A DNA stretch of 64,000 nucleotides, from contig NZ_CP054916.1 of the NCBI RefSeq assembly GCF_013364155.1, positions 5,329,001-5,393,000 of the forward strand. Reading direction: 5' to 3'. The position numbers and the translations under genes are program-made. The DNA is from Streptomyces sp. NA02950 (GTDB lineage: Bacteria; Actinomycetota; Actinomycetes; Streptomycetales; Streptomycetaceae). Below, one piece after another: positions 55,120-62,564 of this stretch (its first letter is position 1; every line of letters begins with the position of its first letter). The notes under the pieces were generated by a model. That model was not told the origin of the DNA. It was given only the letters and a program-made list of their open reading frames with translations, and searched no databases.

Positions 55120-55776
55120 TCAGCGGCCGTCCCGCCGTCCGTCCCGTCCGCACGCGTAGGCCAGGGCGCTGACCAACTCCTCGGCGTCGGGGAGCCAGCG
55201 GTTGGCGGCGGTGGGGCGGCGGGCCCACTGGACCGGGCCGTGGCTGCCGACCCGGGTCGGGGGCGCGGCCACGTAGTCCCCCTCGCCGCGGGCCACCAGG
55301 TCGATGGAGTCCGGCGGCCAGCCCAGGTTGCGCACCAGCTCGGGGGCCTTGGCGGCACCGCCGGGGAGGACGAAGAAGAGCATCCGGCGGGTGGCGGTCG
55401 AGGTGACCGGACCCAGCTCGACGTTCCGCCGCTCCATCCGGGCCAGCGCCAGACAGCCCGCCGACTCGGGGACGTCGAGGGCGTCGAAGGTACGGCCGGT
55501 GGGCAGCAGGATCGACGCGTGCGGGCTCTTGCCCCACATCCGGCGGACCACGACCGGGCTGCCGGTCGCCTGGTTCACCCAGTCCCCGCCGAGCGGATGG
55601 GCGCCGGGGGACGGGCAGTCGGCGCACGCACAGGAACAGCGCTCCCCACCGGCCACCGGCACCAGCCAGGCGCCGGCGAGCACGTCCCAGTGCCGTTCCT
55701 CGGCGTAGCGCACCGCGGTGTCGACCAGCCGTTCCCCCCGCTGCCGGGGGATCTGCGATGTTCCTGTCACGTCCAT
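55120..55776 (-). CDS. Prim-Pol-type DNA primase/polymerase domain protein
   Basis: 218 residues. The order and motifs (ERLVDTAVRYAEERHWDVLAG, CSCACADCPSPGAHPLGGDW with Cys/His residues, SILLPTGRTFDALDVPE, VARGEGDYVAAPPTRVG) are those of the bifunctional DNA primase/polymerase N-terminal (Prim-Pol) family common in Streptomyces chromosomes. Usual catalytic acidic residues lie in DALDVPE; enzymatic activity in this short chromosomal form is not proven. ATG 55776 has GGAAGAG upstream. Confidence 0.75.
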   Translation of the reverse strand: MDVTGTSQIPRQRGERLVDTAVRYAEERHWDVLAGAWLVPVAGGERCSCACADCPSPGAHPLGGDWVNQATGSPVVVRRMWGKSPHASILLPTGRTFDALDVPESAGCLALARMERRNVELGPVTSTATRRMLFFVLPGGAAKAPELVRNLGWPPDSIDLVARGEGDYVAAPPTRVGSHGPVQWARRPTAANRWLPDAEELVSALAYACGRDGRRDGR

Positions 55777-56051
55777 GGTCTCTTCCACGCACAGGACAAC
55801 TTCCGCCGTCAACAAGGGTTACGGCCGGGCACCCGGCCGGGCGGGGCGACCGGGGGCCGGGGGTGGCGCGACCGGTGCCGGGGGGTGCGCGGCGACGGCA
55901 TGCGGGGCGCATGGATGCATGGCCGGGGGCGCGCATGAGGTCGCGGGAGGGTGAGCGGGTAGCAACCATGCGTGACGGGCGTACGAGTTCCGGCCGCTGT
56001 GCCGCGTCGTCCGGGGCCGCTGCCCCGGTCTCGTGCCGTGCCGTACGCGAA

Positions 56052-56078
56052 CGATGCGGTCGATGCGGTCGATGCGGT
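56052..56078 (+). repeat. 9-bp tandem repeat, three units
   Basis: CGATGCGGT three times in a row in the 420-bp gap before the HTH/TPR gene; the fourth unit is degenerate (CAATACGGG). Possibly part of a leader; no hairpin seen. Confidence 0.7.
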
Positions 56079-56120
56079 CAATACGGGCAAGGTCCGCATT
56101 CACCGGCATTCGCCGTATAT

Positions 56121-56133
56121 CCGCGATATCTGC
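56121..56133 (+). promoter_or_regulatory. Operator candidate shared with 57769
   Basis: CCGCGATATCTGC, 63 bp before the HTH/TPR regulator. The exact reverse complement appears at 57769-57781 before the next gene. The GATATC core is palindromic. Confidence 0.45.
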
Positions 56134-56196
56134 GGGGCATTGATCAAAAGGGACGGCAAGAGCCGAGAACGTACAGCAGTCACAGGGGGTAAAGCC

Positions 56197-57588
56197 ATGG
56201 CCGCTAGGCCGCTTGTGGCGCGACAGCCGAACGAACGGCTGCAAGCGCTCATCCAGGAAGCCGCGTGCTCCAACGCCGGCTTGGCGCGCAGGGTCAACAT
56301 GTGCGGCGCCGAGCACGGCCTCGATCTGCGCTACGACAAGACCTCGGTCGCCCGCTGGCTGCGCGGCCAGCAGCCCAGGGGGCGCGCCCCGGGGATCATC
56401 GCCGAGGCCCTCGGCCGCAAACTGGGCCGTACGGTCACGATCGACGAGATCGGGATGGCCAACGGCAAGAACCTGGCGTCGGGCGTCGGGCTCCAGTTCT
56501 CGCCCACCGTCATCGGCGCCATAGAGCAGGTCTGTGAGCTGTGGCGGAGCGACGTCGGCCGCCGCGACTTCCTGAGCGGTTCCACGGTCGCCGCCTCCGC
56601 GCTGGTCGAGCCCAGCCGCGACTGGCTGATCACCGGTGCCGATGTCCAGGTCGCGCGCACGGCCGGGGCCCGGGTGGGCCGTTCCGACGTGGCGGCGGTG
56701 CGCGCCACGACCGACGCGCTCGTCGACCTCGACCACCGCTACGGCAGCGGGCATGTGCGACCCGTCGTCGTCCACTATCTGAACAGTGTGGTCTCCGGGC
56801 TGCTGGCCGGTTCCTACCGTGAGTCGGTCGGCCGTGAACTCTTCGGAGCGGTTTCCCGATTGACGGAACTGGCCGGATACATGGCGGTGGACACCGGTCA
56901 GTCCGGACTTGCCCAGCGCTACTACATCCAGGCGCTGCGGCTGGCCCAGGCCGCCGGGGACCGTGGTTACGGCGGCTATGTGCTCGCCGCCAGCATGAGC
57001 CATCTCGCCGCCCAACTCGGAAATCCCCGGGAGATCGCCCAGTTGGCGAAGGCCGCGCAGGAAGGTTCGCGTGGCCAGGTGCCACCGCGTGCCGAGGCGA
57101 TGTTCCTGGCCGCCGAGGCCCGTGGCCACGCCCTGCTCGGTGACGCCCGCTCCAGCCAGACCGCGGCCGGGCGGGCGCTGGACGCCATGGAGCGGGCCGG
57201 CGGCAGCGGTGCTGAGACCGGCGACGACCCGGTGTGGATCCAGCACTTCGACCGCGCCTATCTGGCCGATGAGCTGGCCCACTGCCATCGCGACCTGGGC
57301 CAGGCCGAGTCGGCCCGGCGGCGGGCCGAAGAGGCCCTGGAGGGCCATCCGGAGGGGCGGGTACGGCGGCGGGCGATCGGGCTGATGCTGCTGGCCACGG
57401 CCCATGTGCAGGAGCGCGAGGTGGAGCAGGCGTGCCAGGTCGGCACCCAGGCGGTGGATCTGCTGGGGACGCTGCGGTCCAGCCGCGGCACCGAGTATCT
57501 GGACGACTTCCAGCAGCGGTTGGAGCCGTACCGGGACGAACCGGTGGTGCGAGAGTTCGGGGCGCGGCTGGAGGTGCAGGTCGCCTGA
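56197..57588 (+). CDS. HTH/TPR-type transcriptional regulator
   Basis: 463 residues from ATG 56197 (GGGGGT upstream). N-terminal part has LQALIQEAACSNAGLARRVN and TSVARWLRGQQPRGR (helix-turn-helix, about 15-65); the rest (about 100-460) is a chain of TPR-like helix pairs with repeating LA..YRE.., SRLTELAGYMAVDTGQSGLAQRYYIQALRLAQAA. Streptomyces proteins of this exact layout are annotated as NsdA/NsdB-type or sporulation-associated regulators; I recognise the layout but not the precise orthologue. Possible binding sites are noted at 56121 and 57769. Confidence 0.82.
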   Translation: MAARPLVARQPNERLQALIQEAACSNAGLARRVNMCGAEHGLDLRYDKTSVARWLRGQQPRGRAPGIIAEALGRKLGRTVTIDEIGMANGKNLASGVGLQFSPTVIGAIEQVCELWRSDVGRRDFLSGSTVAASALVEPSRDWLITGADVQVARTAGARVGRSDVAAVRATTDALVDLDHRYGSGHVRPVVVHYLNSVVSGLLAGSYRESVGRELFGAVSRLTELAGYMAVDTGQSGLAQRYYIQALRLAQAAGDRGYGGYVLAASMSHLAAQLGNPREIAQLAKAAQEGSRGQVPPRAEAMFLAAEARGHALLGDARSSQTAAGRALDAMERAGGSGAETGDDPVWIQHFDRAYLADELAHCHRDLGQAESARRRAEEALEGHPEGRVRRRAIGLMLLATAHVQEREVEQACQVGTQAVDLLGTLRSSRGTEYLDDFQQRLEPYRDEPVVREFGARLEVQVA

Positions 57589-57768
57589 CCGTCCCCGCGG
57601 CCGGGCGGGTGGCCGCGCCGGTGTGGAGCCGTACATGCGTCTGCGTTTGATGGGGGTTTGTGACATTCGCCGTCGCGTCGCAGGTCGCACCCGGTCCGGC
57701 GCCCGCCGGTGGCCGCTGATGGCCACCGTGCCGGGTCACCGGGCATCGCCCCTGGTCACGGTGGTTCG

Positions 57769-57781
57769 GCAGATATCGCGG
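57769..57781 (+). promoter_or_regulatory. Operator candidate shared with 56121
   Basis: GCAGATATCGCGG, the exact reverse complement of 56121-56133, 105 bp before GTG 57887. Two identical 13-mers at the two ends of one gene suggest sites for the regulator between them. Confidence 0.45.
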
Positions 57782-57886
57782 TGACCAGTCTCTCCCTGTG
57801 CGCGCGGTCCGGCGGGCTCCGGACCCTCCGGCGAACCGGTAGCGTGACCCGACGATTCCGTAAGTTCCGCATACCAAGGAGTCCCG

Positions 57887-59602
57887 GTGACGCAGAGCGG
57901 ACAGGGGAACGAGCCGCACTTGCCTGCGGTCCCGCCCGCCCAGCCCACGCAACCCGTGCGCGAGGGCGTCGTGCTGCCTGCCCAGGGCGACCAGCGGCCC
58001 TCGGATCAGCAGCACCAGGCGGCCCCGGCGGGCGGCCAGGCATGGGGTCAGCCCTGGGGGCCGCAGAGCGCACAGGGCGCACCTGCCGGTGCGCCGCAGG
58101 GCGCGGACCCGCTGCCTCCGGAGGGCGGTTCCTACGGACAACAGGCCGCGCCGCTGCCGCCGGAGGGCGGTTCCTACGGCCGGGCCGCGCCGCTGCCGCC
58201 GGGACAGCCGTACGGGCAGCAGCAGGGCTGGGCGGCGGACCCCTCCCAGGGGCAGCTCCCGGCCCAGGGACAGTCGCCGTCCCAGGGACATCTGCCGCCT
58301 CAGGGACATCTGCCGCCCGAGAGACCCGAGCAGCCGTTCCCGAACGCCGCCGACGAGACGCAGACGCTTCCGCCGCAGTCCGCCGCCGACGCCGAGGCGA
58401 CCCAGTACCTGCCCCCCGTCTCCGGCTCCGGCCCGGCGCCCGGCTCCCCGGGCCCGATACCCGGCGGCCCCGGCCCGATACCGGGCGTTCCGGGACGGGC
58501 GCAGCCGCCCCAGGACACCCCGACGACCCTGCTCCCCAAGGCGGTCGGCGCACCGCTGCCGCCCGAGATGCCCAGGGCCGAGTCGCCCGCCGAGTCCACC
58601 ACCCAGCTGCGCGCGGTACGCCCCGGCCGGGGTGCGCACCGCGGCGGGCAGGTGGCGCAGCCCATGCCCCCGCAGGCGCCGGTGAACGCCGCCGAGGAGA
58701 CCCAGGTGCTCCCGGGCCCCGTTCCGGCGGCCGAGCCGCCGCGCCCCGGTGGTGCCCCCTTCGCCATCCGGCCGGGCCGTCCGGGGGACCGGCCGCCGCC
58801 CGCCGAGTTCGACGGTCTGTTCCGCTCCGACGGCGGCCCGGGCTCGGACGCGCCCGACGAGACCCAGCAGCTCCCACAGTTCGGCGCCCACGGCCCGGGC
58901 GTCCCGCCCTCCGGCGGGGAGCCGGGCGGCGGTGGCCGCCGCGGCGGCGGGGGCGGTCGGCGCCGTCTGTCGCCCGCCGTGCTCATCGGCATCGTGGTGG
59001 CGGGCTGCGGTATCGCCGGGCTCGCCGCCGGGGCCGCGCTCAGCGCGGGCGGTGACGACGACGAGAACGACAGGAACGACAAGAACTCCACGCTCAACAG
59101 CGCCTCCCCCAAGGCCGGGGACGACGAGCCGACCAAGGCCGCCGATCCCGCGCAGCCGCAGGCGAAGGCGCTGGACTCGCTGCTCGCCGACAGCAACAAC
59201 AGCCGGGCGTCGGTGATCAGGTCCGTCAACAACATCAAGTCCTGCACGGACCTGTCCACGGCGGCCTCGGACCTGCGCACGGCGGCGGGTCAGCGCAACA
59301 AACTGGTGACCCGGCTGGGCAAGCTCTCGGTGGACAAGCTGCCGAACCACGCGCAGCTGACCGCGGCCCTCACCAAGGCGTGGAAGTCCTCGGCCACGGC
59401 CGACAACCAGTACGCGGCCTGGGCCGACCAGGTCGCGGGCAAGAAGGGCTGCCACAAGGGCAAGGCCCGCAGGTCCCCGCATGTGGGGGCGGCCGAGCGG
59501 GCCAGCGGTCAGGCGACCGTGGCCAAGAAGAAGGCGTCCGGGCTGTGGAACCCGATCGCCTCGAAGTACGGACTCACCCGGCACGACGCCACCCAGCTGT
59601 GA
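57887..59602 (+). CDS. Proline-rich one-pass membrane protein with TQxLP repeats
   Basis: 571 residues from GTG 57887. Residues 1-350 are Pro/Gln/Gly-rich, with tandem PLPPEGGSYG and QGHLPP repeats and a series of acidic-Thr-Gln motifs: DETQTLPP, DAEATQYLPP, AEETQVLPG, DETQQLPQ. One membrane helix (about 364-385: LSPAVLIGIVVAGCGIAGLA) leads to a ~180-residue extracellular domain with Lys/Asn-rich linker and two Cys (SCTDL, GCHKG). The repeated TQ(x)LP sites are typical phospho-Thr sites for Ser/Thr kinases and FHA proteins. Function unknown. Confidence 0.82.
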   Translation: MTQSGQGNEPHLPAVPPAQPTQPVREGVVLPAQGDQRPSDQQHQAAPAGGQAWGQPWGPQSAQGAPAGAPQGADPLPPEGGSYGQQAAPLPPEGGSYGRAAPLPPGQPYGQQQGWAADPSQGQLPAQGQSPSQGHLPPQGHLPPERPEQPFPNAADETQTLPPQSAADAEATQYLPPVSGSGPAPGSPGPIPGGPGPIPGVPGRAQPPQDTPTTLLPKAVGAPLPPEMPRAESPAESTTQLRAVRPGRGAHRGGQVAQPMPPQAPVNAAEETQVLPGPVPAAEPPRPGGAPFAIRPGRPGDRPPPAEFDGLFRSDGGPGSDAPDETQQLPQFGAHGPGVPPSGGEPGGGGRRGGGGGRRRLSPAVLIGIVVAGCGIAGLAAGAALSAGGDDDENDRNDKNSTLNSASPKAGDDEPTKAADPAQPQAKALDSLLADSNNSRASVIRSVNNIKSCTDLSTAASDLRTAAGQRNKLVTRLGKLSVDKLPNHAQLTAALTKAWKSSATADNQYAAWADQVAGKKGCHKGKARRSPHVGAAERASGQATVAKKKASGLWNPIASKYGLTRHDATQL

Positions 59603-59609
59603 CACGGAG

Positions 59610-59638
59610 CGGGGGCGGGGCCACCGGCCCCGCCCCCG
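59610..59638 (+). terminator. Hairpin after the proline-rich protein gene
   Basis: CGGGGGCGGGGCC / GGCCCCGCCCCCG, perfect 13-bp stem with a 3-base loop, eight bases after the stop codon. Confidence 0.7.
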
Positions 59639-59683
59639 TCTCGTCCCCGCCCCCGTCTCGTCCGTGCCCCCGTCTCGTCCGTG
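59633..59683 (+). repeat. 17-bp tandem repeat, three units
   Basis: CCCCCGTCTCGTCCSNG repeated three times (59633-59649, 59650-59666, 59667-59683), right after the hairpin and before the convergent gene. Slippage-type repeat. Confidence 0.75.
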
Positions 59684-59691
59684 CGCCGGGC

Positions 59692-61005
59692 TCAGCCCGT
59701 CGGGTGGTAACGCTCCATCGTCCTGCCCATGTTGACGAAGTCCTTGCGCACGGCGACCAGCCGTCCGTCGCGCACCACCTGGTAGGTGACGTCCGCGTTC
59801 ACGATCCGCGGGTAGTTGGGCACGTTCAGCATGTCGTCGTAGCCCCAGCGCAGCGTCGGCGTCAGCCCGCCGGTGCCGGCCGCGTGGCCGTGGTCCAGCG
59901 CCTTGCGCACCGTACTTGAGGTGATCTTCTTGCCGTGCAGCGACTCCAGTACCGAGCGCAGCACCGTATAGGCGATCCAGGTGGTCTGGGAGCCGGGGTC
60001 CGCGGGGTCGATGCGGTTGTCGTCGAAGGCGTACTTGCTGATCACCTGGTTCATCGGGCCCCAGCGCGGGTCGTCCGCGGCCGGGTACCAGCCGGTGGCG
60101 TAGGTGCCCTCCAGGGCACTGTTGCCGCCGCCGGTGCTGTCCACGAGGGACTGCCGCACACTGCCCAGGATCGAGGCGATGCGGACCTTCGGATGGTCCT
60201 CCTGCACCCGGCGGAAGGAGTCGAAGAAGGTGCCGGTGCGATTGCCGAGCGCCGCGGTGACACAGGAGCCGTCCAGCTCCGCGCCATCGGCCAGGGTGCC
60301 CAGCGAACTGGCGGCACCCACGCCCTCCAGGGCGCCGCGGGCCTGCCGGGTGTAGTCGCCCGCGTCCTCGGGGGCGCGGACGTCGTGCGCGGACCCGCGC
60401 TTGCCCGCCCGGAGCCCGGTGTCGAGCAGCTCGGGCAGTTCGTCGCCCGCGATGGTGTCCGGGCGGACGAGGGAGACCCGCCGGCACACGGAGGCGAGCT
60501 GGCGTCCGTTGCCCACCAGCAGGGCGGCCTGGCCGCCGTTGACGGGATACGAGTACGGGCTCTCGAACTCCTCCTGGGTGAGTCCGTAGCCGCCTATGTA
60601 CGGGATGCCCGCGACCTCCAGCGGGGAGATGAACGAGCGGCCGTGCTGGCTGTACGAGCCGACGACCGCGACCGCCTCCTCCTCCTTCGCCCGCTGGGCG
60701 CAGCGGGCCGCCTGGATCGCGTCGTTGCGCTCGTTGCAGGTGACGATCCTCAGCTTGCGGCCGTTGATCCCGCCCGAGTCGTTGACCCAGCGGGCGTATG
60801 CCTTCGCCATGGCGGGCATACCCGGCATATTGGTCGCCTTGGTACCCTCGGGTGCCCAGGTCATCACGGTGATGGACTCGCTGTCGGCCCCCTCGGCCAG
60901 GGTGCCGCACCCGGCGAGCAGCGGTGCGACGACAGCCGTACACAGTGCCGCGACCGCGGCTTTGAAGGGGCGGGAGGAGAGGCGTCGCCGGACGGTCATG
61001 TCCAC
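59692..61005 (-). CDS. Extracellular substrate-binding lipoprotein, LivJ/type-1 fold
   Basis: 437 residues from GTG 61005 (AAGGA upstream; ATG 60999 is possible). Lipobox VVAPLLAGC (Cys about 33) after a basic signal. The ligand-binding fold has MAKAYARWVNDSGGINGRKLRIVTCNE, EEEAVAVVGSYSQHGRSF and AGIPYIGGYGLTQEEF, as in branched-chain amino acid/amide receptors. No permease or ATPase is adjacent, so it may be an orphan receptor. Convergent with the gene upstream. Confidence 0.85.
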   Translation of the reverse strand: MDMTVRRRLSSRPFKAAVAALCTAVVAPLLAGCGTLAEGADSESITVMTWAPEGTKATNMPGMPAMAKAYARWVNDSGGINGRKLRIVTCNERNDAIQAARCAQRAKEEEAVAVVGSYSQHGRSFISPLEVAGIPYIGGYGLTQEEFESPYSYPVNGGQAALLVGNGRQLASVCRRVSLVRPDTIAGDELPELLDTGLRAGKRGSAHDVRAPEDAGDYTRQARGALEGVGAASSLGTLADGAELDGSCVTAALGNRTGTFFDSFRRVQEDHPKVRIASILGSVRQSLVDSTGGGNSALEGTYATGWYPAADDPRWGPMNQVISKYAFDDNRIDPADPGSQTTWIAYTVLRSVLESLHGKKITSSTVRKALDHGHAAGTGGLTPTLRWGYDDMLNVPNYPRIVNADVTYQVVRDGRLVAVRKDFVNMGRTMERYHPTG

Positions 61006-61170
61006 TGAGACTGTCCTTGCGTGCGGAACTCCACCGCTATGACAACCCAACGCGGGGTGGACGGAGGATGAACAGCGGGGGGCGGCTCGTCCGTGGATGT
61101 GAAGAACGTACGATCGACGACTGTGCAAGGTTCGGAGAAGTCTTCCCGTCGCGGCCGTCGCTCCAGCACC

Positions 61171-61617
61171 ATGGGCGGCATGCCTGTCAACGACATGCCG
61201 TGGTGGCGCTGGCGCAGCAATGTGCGCTCGGCGCTGCACATGCTCGCCGATCCGGTCTTCCAGCGGGAGTGCTGGCTGGCCGGTCAGGATGGATACGGGG
61301 ATGTCACCGACGCCGTCTACCGGCTGGTCGAGGACACCTGGCTGGACAACTGGTCCGCCGAGAAGTACGTCGGAACGATCTTCCGTGACTCGCAGGAGGC
61401 GGCGCTCGTCGATGTCGCCGTGCTGCGGGTGCTGAGGATCATGCACCAGGTGGGTGCCGACGCCCAGGTCTCGGCCTATATCGACCACCACGGGTGGCCG
61501 GAGGCGGTCCGGGCGGCCCGGGAGGCCCATGTGCGGCTCGCCACCAATGACGGCGAGGATCCGGATGTGCCGCCGCGGACGCTCGAGGTGCTGGCGATCA
61601 TGACGCGTGCGGTCTGA
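61171..61617 (+). CDS. SCO4402-family protein
   Basis: 148 residues. The core MPWWRWRSNVRSALHMLADP and VEDTWLDNWSAEKYVGTIFRDSQEAALVD identify the actinobacterial SCO4402 family. Cytoplasmic, helical, no catalytic motif. In-frame ATG 61180 and 61195 are close; GTG 61123 with TACGAT eight bases upstream is a possible leaderless start that would add 16 residues. It ends 32 bp before purU and is probably co-transcribed with it. Confidence 0.8.
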   Translation: MGGMPVNDMPWWRWRSNVRSALHMLADPVFQRECWLAGQDGYGDVTDAVYRLVEDTWLDNWSAEKYVGTIFRDSQEAALVDVAVLRVLRIMHQVGADAQVSAYIDHHGWPEAVRAAREAHVRLATNDGEDPDVPPRTLEVLAIMTRAV

Positions 61618-61649
61618 GGATCTTCACGGGTGTGCGACGCTATGGAGTC

Positions 61650-62555
61650 ATGAGCGAGTCGCATTCCGTCCCCGACCGGTCCGACCGGGCCGGCCAGTCC
61701 GGCAGTCCCGATCAGTACATCCTGACGCTGTCCTGCCCGGACAAGCAGGGCATCGTGCACGCCGTGTCCAGCTTCCTCTTCATGACCGGGTGCAATATCG
61801 AGGACAGCCAGCAGTTCGGGGACCGCGACACCGGGCTCTTCTTCATGCGGGTGCACTTCCGCGCGGACGCGCCCGTGCGGGTGGAGGACCTGCGCGCCAG
61901 CTTCGCGGCGGTCGGCGAGTCGTTCCGGATGGACTGGCAGATCCACCGCGCGGACCAGAAGATGCGCATCCTGCTCATGGTCAGCAAGTTCGGCCACTGT
62001 CTGAACGACCTGCTGTTCCGGTCGCGGATCGGGGCGCTGCCGGTGGAGATCGTCGGAGTGGTCTCCAACCACACCGACTTCGAGGCCCTGGTGGGCTCCT
62101 ACGGGATCCCGTTCCACCACATCCCGGTGACGAAGGAGACCAAGGCGCAGGCCGAGGCCGAGCTGCTGGAGCTGGTGCGCACCGAGCGGGTGGAGCTGGT
62201 GGTGCTGGCCCGCTACATGCAGGTGATCTCCGACGATCTGTGCAAGCAGCTCTCGGGCCGGATCATCAACATCCACCACTCCTTCCTGCCGAGCTTCAAG
62301 GGCGCGAAGCCGTACCACCAGGCGCATGCGCGCGGGGTGAAGCTGATCGGTGCCACGGCGCACTATGTGACCGCCGACCTGGACGAGGGCCCGATCATCG
62401 AGCAGGAGGTCGAGCGGGTGGGCCATGAGCTGACCCCGGACCAGCTGGTGGCGGTCGGCCGGGACGTGGAGTGCCAGGCGCTGGCGCGTGCCGTGAAGTG
62501 GCACAGCGAGCGGCGGGTGCTGCTGAACGGCCACCGTACGGTCGTCTTCGACTGA
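61650..62555 (+). CDS. purU: Formyltetrahydrofolate deformylase
   Basis: 301 residues. Hydrolyses 10-formyl-THF to THF and formate, balancing one-carbon pools for purine synthesis. N-terminal ACT domain (about 22-100; ILTLSCPDKQGIVHAVSSFL), then the formyltransferase domain with RILLMVSKFGHCLNDLLFR (about 108), NIHHSFLPSFKGAKPYHQA (active-site region with Asn/His, about 209-227) and ATAHYVTADLDEGPIIEQ. Length and both domains match PurU. Confidence 0.94.
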   Translation: MSESHSVPDRSDRAGQSGSPDQYILTLSCPDKQGIVHAVSSFLFMTGCNIEDSQQFGDRDTGLFFMRVHFRADAPVRVEDLRASFAAVGESFRMDWQIHRADQKMRILLMVSKFGHCLNDLLFRSRIGALPVEIVGVVSNHTDFEALVGSYGIPFHHIPVTKETKAQAEAELLELVRTERVELVVLARYMQVISDDLCKQLSGRIINIHHSFLPSFKGAKPYHQAHARGVKLIGATAHYVTADLDEGPIIEQEVERVGHELTPDQLVAVGRDVECQALARAVKWHSERRVLLNGHRTVVFD

Positions 62556-62564
62556 GCGTCCCGC

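Noticed and set aside
56630-60943. 1,437-codon minus-strand frame spanning three genes
   Set aside because: Covers unrelated genes on both strands and is compositionally a shadow; the lipoprotein gene in the other frame is well supported.
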